NCBI GenBank assembly: GCA_945893365.1
Contig: CAMDED010000002.1
Coordinates: forward strand, 83,315 to 147,314
Direction: 5' to 3'
Source: Candidatus Sulfopaludibacter sp. SbA3
GTDB taxonomy: Bacteria; Acidobacteriota; Terriglobia; Bryobacterales; Bryobacteraceae
Length of the DNA stretch: 64,000 nt
In this document: positions 25,335 to 35,315 of the stretch, in pieces
Layout of the letters: every line of letters starts with the position of its first letter
How positions within the stretch are numbered: position 1 is the stretch's first letter
The notes under the pieces: model-generated
The model's database searches: none
Seen by the model: only the letters and a program-made list of their open reading frames with translations
Told to the model about the DNA's origin: nothing
Program-made: the position numbers and the translations under genes

Positions 25335-27674
25335 ATGGCCCTGCCGCGGGACAACTCAACAAGTGGACGTGCTGCCCGGGTGGGCTTTCTGACGACTTTG
25401 GGCGTGAATATTGGGGATGAGTTCATCCGCGAGGGTGTTCTTCACTGCCTGGAGCAATTGGGGCTCGCTGTCGAGCCGTATTTCGTGAACAAGCATGACC
25501 GGGAGTCGTTGACCTCCATTCAGGATGTGGAGATTGAGAGCATCGGAGACAAAATTCGGAACACCGATCTCTTCATTCAAAGCGGCGCGCCGGTTTATTG
25601 GCACCATGGCTACGGAGGGCACAATTCCACTCTTGCCGAATGGCATGGCTGGGCGTGGGAAGAACGAATATTACCTCCTGGCGGCCCAGTTTTCGTCAAC
25701 CTCGGCGCGGGTAGTTGCCAAGCCTGGGGTGATCAGGGAGACAGCTTCGTGGCTGATCCGGCATGCGCAGAGTTTGCGATTCGAGCCGGTCAACGGGCGG
25801 CGCTCACGACGGTGCGTGACCCGGTGGCGGCAAATATCCTCGAACGCCTTGGCGTGGCGCATGAGCGCCTGCCCTGCCCGGCCTTTCTCGCGGCCGGCCG
25901 GCGCCGGCCCGGGCAAGGCAGCGGTGATCTGATTGCGGTCAATCTCATGCCGAAAGGCGGGCATTACGACTTCAGCGTGGGGTTGGCGACGGGATCCTGG
26001 ATTGTCCGGCTTCATACCCTCCTCGAAGAACTGCGACTGGTAGGGCGGATTCTCTTTCTCTGCCACGACCGGGAGGAGGAGGAATTCGCCGCTCAGTTTG
26101 CGAGCGGCGGGGAACGGGTTTTCCGGGCCGCGGCGTACCGCGACTACCTTGACATATTCCCGGTTCTCACGGCGATCTTTGCGAACCGTGTCCATGCCGC
26201 GGTGACTGCGGCCGGGTTCGGCATTCCCGCCATGATCGCCGGGTCGGATACACGCGCCAGAATCGGGGAGTGGATCGGACTGCGCGTTTTCGAGGCGCGG
26301 ACATTGGATCCGGCGGAGGCTGCCGCAGGGATGGCTGAACTTGTTCGAAATCGGGGAAGGGAGAGCGAAAGGTTACGCGTACTGCGTCAGGAGACGGTGA
26401 AGCGTTATTCGGCCCTGCTGGAGCCGGTAATCGCGAGAATGCCCCAACGGAGCCGGATTCGGCCGAAAATCAGCGCTGAACACCCGGTACGGAGGTGGCT
26501 GCGGCTCCATGGCGAAGGGTGGCGTGAGCGCATAGGACTGGAGCCGTTGTGGGTGATCGGCGAATCCGGGTTGCACCCGCCCGAACCCTACCAAGGGGCC
26601 AAGCTTCGCTGGACCAATGGATCGGCGGAATTTTCGCTGCCGCAGGAATTGGAGCCTGTTTCGGGCAGGCTGGGATTGCAGTTGTGGGGAGTCCATCCAG
26701 CGGGTTATGAGTTTTCCGTGGATGTCAACGGCGAGCGGATTTTGACGGCGAAAACCGATGAAGGGGGAGCTTGGGAAGGAGATGTTTCGTTTCCTGAACA
26801 GCAGGTACGCAGCATCGCAATCGTCAGCAGCCAGATGCGGCCAGATGGGGACACACGGGTTCTGGGTGTAGCGCTGCGAAAATTGTGGCTTGCCGCGGCG
26901 GGCGGAAATGTGGTGGTCGTGGCTGAAAAGAAGCGATTTGACGATCACGCAGGAATGCAACCACGAAAGCCCGACCGGAAGGATTGGCGCCCTGGCGGGG
27001 AGCATGAAGAGGGTGGGTCCAGCAAAACGATTGAGAGTCATGGACGGTGCGAGTGGGGGAAGGCAACGAGGCAAGATTTCCTGGACCAGGGCCGATGGAC
27101 GCCCCAGACCGTGATGATGCGCGCCATTCAGAAATGGATTGGCGAAGCCGCGGTAGAGGTGACGGAGGCCCTCAGCATCGACAAGAACCCGACGATGGAG
27201 CCGCTCATACGAGAGAAATGGCCCAAGGTCCGGATTCACGAGGCCGTCTATCCTGAGCAGGACGCCATGGCGCTTCGCTATCCCGATTCGACCTTCGACC
27301 TGGTGTTCTCGCATCAGGTTCTGGAGCATATTCCCCGGCCGTGGCTGGCGGCTCAAGAGATGATCCGGGTCTTGAAACCGGGCGGAATCGGCATTCACAC
27401 GACATGTGCCTTCAATCCCCGCCACGGACCACCGCACTTCCGAGACTACTATCGGTTTCATCCCGAAGGACTTGTCGAGATTTTTGGCGGCATGGAGGTT
27501 GAGGAATGCGCTGAATGGGGCAATCGCGAAGCGATCCGGCACAATGTCTCGGTGGAGGATGGGCATGGGGAACTGGGAGGCAGAAGATTCGGAGAGGACA
27601 TCGGATCCTGGAGCGATGGGCTGTACCCGTGGCATAGCTGGATCATTTTTCAAAAGCCGGTCTCGCAACGCTAG
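25335..27674 (+). CDS. Polysaccharide pyruvyl transferase-like and SAM methyltransferase fusion
   Basis: 779 residues in three parts. About 15-370 resembles polysaccharide pyruvyl transferases: FLTTLGVNIGDEFIREGVL, FIQSGAPVYW, LTTVRDPVAANILERLG, and IFANRVHAAVTAAGFGIPAMI. About 395-520 is a beta-sandwich-like region (LGLQLWGVHPAGYEFSVDVNG). About 590-779 is a class I methyltransferase: ALSIDKNPTMEPLI, STFDLVFSHQVLEHIPRPW, and MIRVLKPGGIGIHTT, with the usual GxGxG loop poorly preserved. It probably modifies a cell-surface glycan. It heads an island of glycan genes between two DUF983 copies. The fusion order is not one I know as standard. Confidence 0.72.
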   Translation: MALPRDNSTSGRAARVGFLTTLGVNIGDEFIREGVLHCLEQLGLAVEPYFVNKHDRESLTSIQDVEIESIGDKIRNTDLFIQSGAPVYWHHGYGGHNSTLAEWHGWAWEERILPPGGPVFVNLGAGSCQAWGDQGDSFVADPACAEFAIRAGQRAALTTVRDPVAANILERLGVAHERLPCPAFLAAGRRRPGQGSGDLIAVNLMPKGGHYDFSVGLATGSWIVRLHTLLEELRLVGRILFLCHDREEEEFAAQFASGGERVFRAAAYRDYLDIFPVLTAIFANRVHAAVTAAGFGIPAMIAGSDTRARIGEWIGLRVFEARTLDPAEAAAGMAELVRNRGRESERLRVLRQETVKRYSALLEPVIARMPQRSRIRPKISAEHPVRRWLRLHGEGWRERIGLEPLWVIGESGLHPPEPYQGAKLRWTNGSAEFSLPQELEPVSGRLGLQLWGVHPAGYEFSVDVNGERILTAKTDEGGAWEGDVSFPEQQVRSIAIVSSQMRPDGDTRVLGVALRKLWLAAAGGNVVVVAEKKRFDDHAGMQPRKPDRKDWRPGGEHEEGGSSKTIESHGRCEWGKATRQDFLDQGRWTPQTVMMRAIQKWIGEAAVEVTEALSIDKNPTMEPLIREKWPKVRIHEAVYPEQDAMALRYPDSTFDLVFSHQVLEHIPRPWLAAQEMIRVLKPGGIGIHTTCAFNPRHGPPHFRDYYRFHPEGLVEIFGGMEVEECAEWGNREAIRHNVSVEDGHGELGGRRFGEDIGSWSDGLYPWHSWIIFQKPVSQR

Positions 27675-27746
27675 GGCCGGGCGAAGGCAGCGGCGATGCG
27701 GCGGCGGCCGGCGCCTTCGAACAGGCGACTGTCGAGAAGGACTCTC

Positions 27747-28502
27747 ATGACATCCTGTTCCCGCTTACGGAGTATTCGTGAACGTCTGCTGAATCGTTCC
27801 TGCGATGAGGGAGTGTTTTCCGCTTTCGCCCGGATCCTGCGGCCCGGGCAGACCGTCGTGGATGCCGGCGCGCATGTCGGCCGGTATAGGTGTCCATTTC
27901 TCACGGCTGGTCGGGCAGGAAGGGAAGGTCTGGGCGTTGGTGCCAGTTCCCGAGAACTATTGGATGCTTCAGGCGACGCTGGCGCTGAATCGGATTGAGA
28001 ACGTGACCGCGAAGCGTCTGGCGGTTTCGGCGACCGACGGGATGGCCGAGATGAATGTCTTCGAGGATCCGTTTTCTTCCTGGAGCAGTCCGGGTTCACC
28101 GGTGATGCGATCCCCGGATGGCCGGGAGGTCCGGCCACTGAAACAAGTGGCGGTTGTGACGCAGACGCTGGAACGGTTTTGCCGGGAACAATCGATCGGT
28201 CATATATCCACGGGCTGAAGATCGATGTGGAAGGTTTTGAGCAGGCGGTGCTGACAGGAGCATTGCCGCTTTTGAGGGATCATAGGATTGGCATGATTTG
28301 CTTTGAGGTTTCCGAACTGCCATTTGCCGGTACGGGATTCAGCCCTGATATGATCCGGGAACTGCTCAAAGCGTACGGGTACGATATTTGCTCGTTCGAT
28401 TTGTGTGAAGAGCGATTCCGCCAGGTGGAGGGTGACTTCTCCCGCTTCCATGGCGATTTTTTCGCCTTCCACGCACGGCCGGAATCGAGCCGGGAGATCT
28501 GA
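27747..28502 (+). pseudogene. FkbM-type methyltransferase with two frameshifts
   Basis: The first part reads FARILRPGQTVVDAGAHVG (SAM-binding). After a shift near 27880 the next frame gives VGQEGKVWALVPVPENYWM. A second shift near 28200 restores the first frame with IHGLKIDVEGFEQAVLTGA and a normal C-terminus. Together these form a complete FkbM protein of about 250 residues. Two compensating breaks mean the product is inactive, or that the sequence has two single-base errors. It lies between two glycan genes and would methylate a sugar hydroxyl. Confidence 0.75.
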
Positions 28503-28505
28503 CAA

Positions 28506-29387
28506 TTGACGCGAAGCCCTGTGGTTCTTTTGGTTTTCAACCGGCCGGCGCTCACGGCCAGAGTGTTCGAGAGTACCCGGCGGGCCAGGCCCGCGAAACT
28601 TCTTCTGGTGGCGGACGGGCCGCGCGACGACAAGCCCTCCGATGCGGGTCGCTGCCAGGAGGTGCGTGAGATTATCTCCCGGGTAGACTGGCCCTGCGAT
28701 GTGTACCGGGAGTTTAGTGAAATCAATCTCGGCTGCAGGAAACGGGTTTCTTCCGGTCTGGACTGGGCGTTTAGAACGGTAGACAGGGCCATTGTTTTGG
28801 AAGACGATTGCTGGCCGGCGCCGGACTTCTTTCCGTTCTGCGACGCAATGCTCGAGCGCTACGCAGACGACACGCGCATCATGCAGGTCTGTGGCAACAA
28901 CCTGGCTGGCGCACGGGCGCCGATCGTCGACAGTTATTCTTTTTCGAAGATCGGGCCAATCTGGGGATGGGCGAGTTGGAGGAGGGCCTGGTCCTTTTAC
29001 GACGTGGAGATGAGAAGCTGGCCGCGGGTGGTGGAAGAGAAGATCTATGAACAATTCTGGGATCTATCCCACGAGATTGATTTCCGGTTTCCTTTGTACC
29101 AGGAAGTTTACCGGGGGACAGTGAACACGTGGGATATTCAATGGGGGTATGCCAAATTGATGCAGCGTGGATTGTCGATCATTCCGGCCGAGAACCTCAT
29201 TTCAAACCTAGGATTTGACGACGGCTCGGACTCGACACACACCGGGAACAAAGACCATCCCGCGGCGGCACTGCCATGCGGCGAGCTTCAATTTCCGTTG
29301 CGTCATCCAACAACAGTTGAGCGAAACAAGAGATTGGAGTTGGGTATTGACACGGTGCTGTCGGGCCGGCCCTTGTTGGGGTATTGA
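28506..29387 (+). CDS. Glycosyltransferase (GT2-like)
   Basis: 293 residues. N-terminal VVLLVFNRPALTARVFEST, the acidic metal-binding motif IVLEDDCWPAPDFFPF (about 98), and IMQVCGNNLAGAR with GPIWGWASWRRAW in the acceptor region are typical of a group of small GT2-like transferases in surface-glycan loci. The start is TTG at 28506, directly after the FkbM stop. Soluble, probably membrane-associated. Donor and acceptor are unknown. Last intact gene of the island. Confidence 0.78.
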   Translation: MTRSPVVLLVFNRPALTARVFESTRRARPAKLLLVADGPRDDKPSDAGRCQEVREIISRVDWPCDVYREFSEINLGCRKRVSSGLDWAFRTVDRAIVLEDDCWPAPDFFPFCDAMLERYADDTRIMQVCGNNLAGARAPIVDSYSFSKIGPIWGWASWRRAWSFYDVEMRSWPRVVEEKIYEQFWDLSHEIDFRFPLYQEVYRGTVNTWDIQWGYAKLMQRGLSIIPAENLISNLGFDDGSDSTHTGNKDHPAAALPCGELQFPLRHPTTVERNKRLELGIDTVLSGRPLLGY

Positions 29388-29419
29388 CTCCACACGTTAC
29401 CGCTACGCGCGCCAAATCG

Positions 29420-29890
29420 CTGATGGGAAGCTCTACCCTGTGCAAGGCCGGACATGAGACGCATTGGATGGTCATGAGTCGATGGCCAACTGGAGCACCT
29501 ACTCCCAGTCGGTTCGCAAGCGCAGCCTTCCCTTTGGTTAAGGGTGCATCCTTTCGTGGAGTGACGGCAAGCGCCCGGTGACCTGCCCATGATGGGATTC
29601 TTAGCCCGCCGGGGACGTCGGCTGATCTGGCGGGACGGCGCGCGCCTTCCAGACCAGTTGGGAAGCGGTACATCGGCCGGTGGAATGGTTTGTCGAGTGG
29701 GTTTGGCGCACCGCCAACTGCGCGGCGTCGAATCTATCGGCGTGGACGAAATTCATTGGGGACGTGGCTTGAAGGCGGACAACTTCTTGACTGTAATCTG
29801 CCAAATCGACGCCGGATGCCGGCGTTTGGTGGGGGTGGGACGCCGGAGTTCGCAGGCCATGCTGCGGCGGAGCCTGAAGGCAGTGGGACG
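29420..29890 (+). pseudogene. Remnant of an ISL3-type (IS204/IS1001) transposase
   Basis: SIGVDEIHWGRGLKADNFLTVI, carrying the first catalytic Asp, and QIDAGCRRLVGVGRR are characteristic. Upstream pieces (WSDGKRPVT; FQTSWEAV with VEWFVEWV) fall in other frames, so at least three frameshifts are present. Truncated at about 29890, where it joins the dapD remnant directly. No terminal inverted repeats recognised. Confidence 0.75.
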
Positions 29891-29891
29891 G

Positions 29892-30212
29892 GGTCGTCGA
29901 AGACGACGTACTGATCGGCGGCAACTGCGGCCTGTACGAGGGCGTGGTGGTAAAGAAGCGCACGGTACTCGGCACCGGCACGATTCTGAACCCGTCAACG
30001 CCGGTCTACGATCTGGTGCGCGGCACGGTGTACAAGGCGACGGAATCGCAGCCGCTGGTTATCCCCGAAGAAGCGGTAGTGGTTGCGGGGTCGCGCGCGG
30101 TTTCGAGCGGCCCCGGCAGGGAATGGGGCATCTCTCTACACGCCGGTAATCGTGAAATACCGCGATTCGAAGACGGACGCGCGAATTCAGCTCGAAGACC
30201 TTTTTACGCTAG
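29892..30212 (+). pseudogene. dapD: 3' remnant of dapD (tetrahydrodipicolinate N-succinyltransferase)
   Basis: Reads VVEDDVLIGGNCGLYEGVVV, then KKRTVLGTGTILNPSTPVYDL and EWGISLYTPVIVKY, the left-handed beta-helix C-terminus of DapD. The 5' two thirds are gone, cut off at the transposase junction. Two frame breaks lie inside: near 30140, and at a TTTTT run at 30201-30205 just before the old TAG. It ends 17 nt before the DUF983 start, which shows the ancestral order dapD-DUF983. Confidence 0.8.
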
Positions 30213-30229
30213 TCTGCTACGCTAAAGCA

Positions 30230-30568
30230 GTGCCTTCCCTGCGCGGCGTCGTCCGGAAAGTCTGCCCGCGATGCGAGCGGGGGGCCGTTTACCGCAAAGG
30301 CCTCACGATGTACGAGCGGTGCCCGGTATGCGACCTGAAATACGAGCGTGAGCAGGGCTACTTCCTGGGCGCGATGTACGTCAGCTACATGATGGGAGTG
30401 CCGCTCGTCCTGGCGCTGGTGCTGTTCTACTGGAAGCTCACGAACTGGCCCCTGCAACGGCTGATTCTCGCGGCCGCGGTTACTTTTCTGCTTTTCGTTC
30501 CGGCAATTATCAAGTACTCGCGCATCGCGTGGCTGCATATCGATCGAACGTTCGACCCGGACAAATAA
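30230..30568 (+). CDS. DUF983 family small membrane protein
   Basis: 112 residues. N-terminal zinc ribbon (CPRCERGAVY, then CPVCDLKYERE) followed by two transmembrane helices (about 53-73 and 82-100), the usual DUF983 layout. GTG start. Function unknown; relatives are sometimes near cytochrome oxidase genes, but not here. It is the intact partner of the broken copy at 24970 and lies 23 nt before trpC. Confidence 0.85.
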   Translation: MPSLRGVVRKVCPRCERGAVYRKGLTMYERCPVCDLKYEREQGYFLGAMYVSYMMGVPLVLALVLFYWKLTNWPLQRLILAAAVTFLLFVPAIIKYSRIAWLHIDRTFDPDK

Positions 30569-30591
30569 GCCGTTTTGTTACGATAAGACTA

Positions 30592-31383
30592 TTGACCCCC
30601 ACCGTTCCAGACATATTGGCCCGTATTGCGGAACACAAGCGGCGCGAACTCGAGCACCCGCATGTTTCCCGCGCCGTCCTTGAGCGGCGCGCCTTGGACC
30701 ATGCCGGTTCACGGCGCGACTTTCGCGCGGGGCTTTCTTCTCATTCCCCGGCGATCATCGCGGAGATCAAGAAAGCCTCTCCCAGCAGGGGACTTCTTGC
30801 AGCCGACTTTCACCCCGTGCGTCTGGCCGAGGCCTACGCGCGCGGCGGCGCGGCCGCGCTCTCGGTTCTCACCGACGAGCGGTTTTTCCAAGGCAGCTTG
30901 CACGACTTGCGGGCGGCCCGAGAAGCAGTGGACTTGCCGGTCCTGCGCAAGGATTTTACGATTGACGAGTATCACGTGGTCGAAGCGGCCGCCAATGACT
31001 CGGACGCCATTCTGCTGATCGCCGCGCTGCTCGATACCCGCAGGTTGCGCGCCTTACGCGAATTCGCGCAAACGCTCGGCATGGCCGCGCTGGTCGAGGT
31101 GCACGATGGCGATGAACTCGAATCGGCGCTCGACTCCGGCGCGGAGATCGCCGGCGTGAACAACCGGAATCTGCGGACCTTCGAAGTCTCGCTGCGGACG
31201 TCGCTCGACCTCGCGGCGCGTATTCCGGACAATGTCTTGAAGGTCGCTGAGAGCGGCATTCACGGCCCTTCCGATGTGAAGCGGCTCATGGACGCGGGCT
31301 ACACGGCGTTTCTTGTCGGCGAACATTTGATGCTGTCTCCGGACCCCGCCGCCGCCCTTGCGGAGCTGGCGGGCGCACAATGA
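30592..31383 (+). CDS. trpC: Indole-3-glycerol phosphate synthase
   Basis: 263 residues, TIM barrel. Catalytic motifs: AIIAEIKKASPSRG (Lys), VLRKDFTIDEYHV, VNNRNLRTFEV and VAESGIHGPSD. Converts carboxyphenylamino-deoxyribulose phosphate to indole-glycerol phosphate. I take TTG 30592 as the start, because the family sequence begins TPTVPDILARIAEHKR and no ATG or GTG fits. First of seven overlapping aromatic-pathway genes; trpE, trpG and trpD are not in the window. Confidence 0.95.
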   Translation: MTPTVPDILARIAEHKRRELEHPHVSRAVLERRALDHAGSRRDFRAGLSSHSPAIIAEIKKASPSRGLLAADFHPVRLAEAYARGGAAALSVLTDERFFQGSLHDLRAAREAVDLPVLRKDFTIDEYHVVEAAANDSDAILLIAALLDTRRLRALREFAQTLGMAALVEVHDGDELESALDSGAEIAGVNNRNLRTFEVSLRTSLDLAARIPDNVLKVAESGIHGPSDVKRLMDAGYTAFLVGEHLMLSPDPAAALAELAGAQ

Positions 31384-31976
31384 TGGTGAAGATTTGCGGG
31401 GTCACCAATCGAGACGACGCCATGGCGGCGATTGAAGGCGGCGCGTCGGCGTTGGGATTCAATTTTTATCGCAAGAGCCCACGATACGTGAGTGAGGGGA
31501 CCGCGGCGGAGATCGTGAGCGCATTGCCCGCGGGCATTTGCAAAGTGGGAGTATTCGTGAACGAATCGGCCGGCCGCGTGTCGGATTCAATACGCCGCGC
31601 CGGGCTCGACGTGGCGCAACTTCACGGCGACGTCGGCTATCCGCAAGGCATTCGCGCGTGGCAGGCCGTGAGCGCGAGGCCCGGTTTTCGCGTCGACTCG
31701 CTCGAAACGCTACCGGTCGAAGCGGTATTGCTCGACACGCCGTCGGAGGACTTGTTTGGCGGCACCGGAGAGACCTTCGATTGGTCGATCGCCGCCGGCT
31801 CTCCGAAGCGGATTATCATCGCGGGAGGTCTTGACGCGTTCAACGTGCGGCTCGCCATCGAGCGGGCGCGCCCTTGGGGCGTGGACGTCTGCTCGCGGAT
31901 TGAAAGCGCTCCCGGCCGCAAGGACCGCGCCAGGATGGCCGCGTTCCTGAAGGCCGCGCTGGCGGAAAATATATGA
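31380..31976 (+). CDS. trpF: Phosphoribosylanthranilate isomerase
   Basis: 198 residues. [20 protein letters not shown] holds the catalytic Cys. [39 protein letters not shown] (catalytic Asp) and [11 protein letters not shown] complete the barrel. It rearranges N-phosphoribosyl-anthranilate to the TrpC substrate. Overlaps trpC by 4 nt and trpB by 4 nt. Confidence 0.95.
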   Translation: MMVKICGVTNRDDAMAAIEGGASALGFNFYRKSPRYVSEGTAAEIVSALPAGICKVGVFVNESAGRVSDSIRRAGLDVAQLHGDVGYPQGIRAWQAVSARPGFRVDSLETLPVEAVLLDTPSEDLFGGTGETFDWSIAAGSPKRIIIAGGLDAFNVRLAIERARPWGVDVCSRIESAPGRKDRARMAAFLKAALAENI

Positions 31977-33169
31977 CGACTTCGCAACCCGACGCGGGCG
32001 GGCATTTCGGTCCCTACGGTGGGCGCTATGTCCCCGAAGTGCTGATGGCTCCGCTCGAAGAATTGGAACAGACATACCTCGAAGCCCGGCTCGACCCGGC
32101 TTTTCAGGCCGAGCTCGACCAGCTCCTGCACACGTACGCCGGACGGCCCACGCCGCTCTACTACGCACGGCGGTTAAGCGAGCAACTTGGCGGCGCGAAG
32201 CTTTACATTAAGCGCGAAGACCTGCTGCATACGGGCGCGCACAAGATCAACAACTGCCTGGGACAGGCCCTGCTCGCGCGGCGCATGGGCAAGCGGCGCA
32301 TCATCGCGGAAACCGGCGCGGGGCAGCACGGGGTGGCCACCGCGACGGTCTGCGCGCTCTTCGGACTCGAATGCGTCGTCTACATGGGCGAGGAAGACAT
32401 GCGCCGCCAGCGGCTCAATGTGTTCCGCATGCGGCTGCTGGGCGCGAAGGTAGTGGGCGTTTCAAACGGGAGCCGGACATTAAAGGACGCCATCAGCGAG
32501 GCCATGCGCGACTGGGTGACCAACGTCGGGACTACGCATTACCTGCTCGGCTCGGCGCTCGGCTCGCATCCGTATCCTCTGATGGTTCGCGACTTTCACA
32601 AAGTGATCGGCGAGGAAGCGCGGCGGCAGATTCAGGAGGTGGAAGGACGTCTGCCGGATACGATTTTCGCGTGCGTGGGCGGCGGCAGCAATGCGATCGG
32701 CATTTTCCACGCGTTCCTTGACGACGCCGCGGTGAAACTCGTGGGTGTCGAGGCCGGCGGTTCCGGAACGGCTCTCGGACAACATGCGGCGCGATTTTCG
32801 GGCGGGTCGCCGGGCGTGCTGCAGGGCGCGCGCAGCTACCTGCTGCAGGATGAGAACGGCCAGATTTCGCTCACGCACTCCGTCTCGGCGGGCCTCGATT
32901 ACGCGCTTGTCGGACCGGAACACGCCTGGCTGCACGATAACGGCCGGGCGGAATATGTGTCGATCGCCGACCGTGAGGCGCTCGATGCGGCGAGGCAACT
33001 CTCGCGGACGGAGGGCATCATCCCGGCGCTCGAATCCGCGCACGCCGTCGCCGAGGCCGTGAAGCGAGCCCCCGAGGCGCGCGGTCGGGTGTTCCTCGTA
33101 AATCTCTCGGGACGCGGCGATAAAGATATCGATATCTATCGCGAGCAGATGGGAGATCTGGAAGACTAA
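31973..33169 (+). CDS. trpB: Tryptophan synthase beta chain
   Basis: 398 residues. The PLP lysine is in [13 protein letters not shown], the substrate loop in [14 protein letters not shown], and the phosphate-binding loop in [10 protein letters not shown]. Length and motifs are those of TrpB1, the type that pairs with TrpA. Condenses indole with serine. Overlaps trpF by 4 nt and touches trpA (TAATG). Confidence 0.97.
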   Translation: MTTSQPDAGGHFGPYGGRYVPEVLMAPLEELEQTYLEARLDPAFQAELDQLLHTYAGRPTPLYYARRLSEQLGGAKLYIKREDLLHTGAHKINNCLGQALLARRMGKRRIIAETGAGQHGVATATVCALFGLECVVYMGEEDMRRQRLNVFRMRLLGAKVVGVSNGSRTLKDAISEAMRDWVTNVGTTHYLLGSALGSHPYPLMVRDFHKVIGEEARRQIQEVEGRLPDTIFACVGGGSNAIGIFHAFLDDAAVKLVGVEAGGSGTALGQHAARFSGGSPGVLQGARSYLLQDENGQISLTHSVSAGLDYALVGPEHAWLHDNGRAEYVSIADREALDAARQLSRTEGIIPALESAHAVAEAVKRAPEARGRVFLVNLSGRGDKDIDIYREQMGDLED

Positions 33170-33981
33170 TGCCGGGCACTCGAATATCGCGAATGTTCGC
33201 GGACTTGAAGCGCGATGGGCGGAAGGCATTGATCGCCTACATCACGGTGGGCGATCCATCTCCGGACCGCACGCCGGCCCTCGTCGAAGCGCTTGAGCGC
33301 GGCGGCGCGGATCTCATCGAGCTCGGCGTGCCGTTTTCAGACCCCATCGCGGACGGCCCCGTTATTCAGCGCGCCGGGGAGCGCGCGCTCGCGGCGGGTA
33401 CTACATTGCGCGGAGTGCTCGCGATCGCCGCCGAAATTCGAGAACGTTCTCAGATTCCGCTGCTGCTGTTCACCTACCTCAATCCCGTGGTGCGATATGG
33501 AGTGGAAGAACTGGCGCGCGACGCGGCGGCCGCGGGTATCGATGGTTGTCTGCTCACCGATGCAAGCGTGGAAGAGGCCGGCGAGTACGTGGATGTCATG
33601 CGCCGCCATGCCCTCGACACCGTTTTCCTCGCCGCCCCGACCAGCACCGAAAGGCGTCTGAAGCTGATCGCGAAGTACTCGACGGGCTTCGTCTATCTTG
33701 TCTCGCGGACCGGCGTGACGGGCGAAAGAGAATCGCTCTCCGCCTCGGCCGTACCGCTCATCAAAGCCGTGCGCAAGGTTACGGACTTGCCGCTGGCGGT
33801 TGGATTCGGCGTATCGAAGAAGGAACACGTCTCCGAACTCGGACGCGAAGCGGAGGCGGTCGTGGTGGGCAGCGCGATCGTGCGTCTGATCGAGGGGAAT
33901 GCGGGTAACGCGTCGCTCGAACTGCAACTCGAGTCGTTCGTACGGGAATTGAAGAGCGGATTTGGAGCCGGACGCACATGA
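33169..33981 (+). CDS. trpA: Tryptophan synthase alpha chain
   Basis: 270 residues. Catalytic Glu and Asp are in DLIELGVPFSDPIADGPVIQ, with AYITVGDPSPD before them. FVYLVSRTGVTGE and VGFGVSKKEHV bind the phosphate end. Cleaves indole-glycerol phosphate and passes indole to TrpB. Overlaps the chorismate mutase gene by 4 nt. Confidence 0.96.
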   Translation: MPGTRISRMFADLKRDGRKALIAYITVGDPSPDRTPALVEALERGGADLIELGVPFSDPIADGPVIQRAGERALAAGTTLRGVLAIAAEIRERSQIPLLLFTYLNPVVRYGVEELARDAAAAGIDGCLLTDASVEEAGEYVDVMRRHALDTVFLAAPTSTERRLKLIAKYSTGFVYLVSRTGVTGERESLSASAVPLIKAVRKVTDLPLAVGFGVSKKEHVSELGREAEAVVVGSAIVRLIEGNAGNASLELQLESFVRELKSGFGAGRT

Positions 33982-34295
33982 ACGAAGACACCGTCAGGAA
34001 CAGCGAAGACGCCGCCAGGAACTTGCTCCTGGACTGCCGCCGCCGCATCGATGTGGTCGACCGGCGCATCGTGGCGCTGTTGAACGAACGAACTCGCGTC
34101 GTCGAGGAGATCGGCCGCATCAAGCAGGAATGCGGCCTTCCCATCTACGAACCCAAGCGCGAGGATGAAGTGTATCGCAACGTCACTGGAAGCAACTGCG
34201 GCCCGTTGCCCGTGGAATCCGTGAAACGGATCTTCGAGCGCATCGTGGACGAGATGCGGAGCGTCCAGAGACTGCGCATGGAGGAGAACCGATAA
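33978..34295 (+). CDS. Chorismate mutase (AroQ class)
   Basis: 105 residues, all-helical. The AroQ pattern is clear: LLDCRRRIDVVDRRIVALLNERTRVVEEIGRIKQE, then IYEPKREDEVYR. Converts chorismate to prephenate, committing flux to Phe/Tyr. It lies between the trp genes and DAHP synthase, with no spacing on its 3' side (next ATG at 34296). Monofunctional here, not fused to PheA or TyrA. Confidence 0.9.
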   Translation: MNEDTVRNSEDAARNLLLDCRRRIDVVDRRIVALLNERTRVVEEIGRIKQECGLPIYEPKREDEVYRNVTGSNCGPLPVESVKRIFERIVDEMRSVQRLRMEENR

Positions 34296-35309
34296 ATGCT
34301 GGTAGTCATGCAGCAGGACGCTACCGAAGCGCAGATTCAGAACGTGATCGACCGGCTCATCGGACTCGGGTTCAACGCGCACCGTTCGACTGGCGTCATC
34401 CAGACGGTGATCGGAGCCGTCGGTGGGCGGGTCGACCTCGATGCCGCGCTCTTCCAGATAATGGATGGCGTCCAGGACGCAAAGCGCATCACGTCGCCGT
34501 ATAAGCTGGCGACGCGGAATTTCAGGCCCGGCGGAACCATCGTGAGCGTGGGCGGCGTGGAGTTCGGCGGCCCGCGCGTCGTCGTGATGGCCGGCCCTTG
34601 CAGTATTGAGAACGTCGATCAGATTGAACGCGCGGCCGATGTTGTCGCCGATGCGGGCGCCCGCGTGATACGCGGCGGCGCTTTCAAGCCGCGAAGCTCA
34701 CCGTACAGCTTTCAGGGCCTGGGCGAAGAAGGCTTGAAAATGCTGCGCGCCGCGGCCACCCGACGAGGTCTGCTCGCGATTAGCGAAGTGATGGAGATTG
34801 CCCAGATTCCGATGCTCTGCGAGTACGCCGACATCCTGCAGGTGGGCGCGCGCAACATGCAGAACTACAATCTGCTGCGGGAGCTGGGCAAGGCGCGAAA
34901 GCCGGTTCTACTGAAACGCGGCATTGCGGCGACTATCGAAGAGCTCCTTCTCTCCGCCGAATATATCCTGTCGGGCGGGAACTACGATGTGATTTTGTGC
35001 GAGCGCGGGATTCGCACCTTCGAGACCCACACTCGCAACACGATGGACATTTCGGCGATACCCGTGGTGAAGAAGTTGTCTCACCTGCCGATGGTGGGCG
35101 ATCCCTCGCATGGCGTCGGACTGCGCGACAAGGTCGCGCCGATGGCGCGGGCGGCGGTCGCGGCGGGCGCGGACGGCGTGCTCATCGAGGTACACCACGA
35201 TCCCGATCACGCTTTTAGCGACGGGGCGCAGACGCTCAATCCATCGCAGTTCCAGGAGCTGATGAGCGAGTTACGGTTGATTGCGGCGGCCGTGGGCCGG
35301 AGCATTTAA
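34296..35309 (+). CDS. aroF: 3-deoxy-7-phosphoheptulonate (DAHP) synthase, type I-beta
   Basis: 337 residues. An N-terminal ferredoxin-like regulatory domain (about 1-70: [20 protein letters not shown]) precedes the barrel. Catalytic and binding motifs: [37 protein letters not shown] and [10 protein letters not shown]. It catalyses the first step of the shikimate pathway. The N-terminal domain suggests allosteric control, possibly through the neighbouring chorismate mutase as in other type I-beta enzymes. Confidence 0.94.
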   Translation: MLVVMQQDATEAQIQNVIDRLIGLGFNAHRSTGVIQTVIGAVGGRVDLDAALFQIMDGVQDAKRITSPYKLATRNFRPGGTIVSVGGVEFGGPRVVVMAGPCSIENVDQIERAADVVADAGARVIRGGAFKPRSSPYSFQGLGEEGLKMLRAAATRRGLLAISEVMEIAQIPMLCEYADILQVGARNMQNYNLLRELGKARKPVLLKRGIAATIEELLLSAEYILSGGNYDVILCERGIRTFETHTRNTMDISAIPVVKKLSHLPMVGDPSHGVGLRDKVAPMARAAVAAGADGVLIEVHHDPDHAFSDGAQTLNPSQFQELMSELRLIAAAVGRSI

Positions 35310-35315
35310 GGGATC

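Noticed and set aside
29589..30149. Plus-strand frame of 186 codons across the transposase and dapD remnants
   Set aside because: It joins one transposase frame to an out-of-frame reading of dapD; the fusion is an accident of decay.
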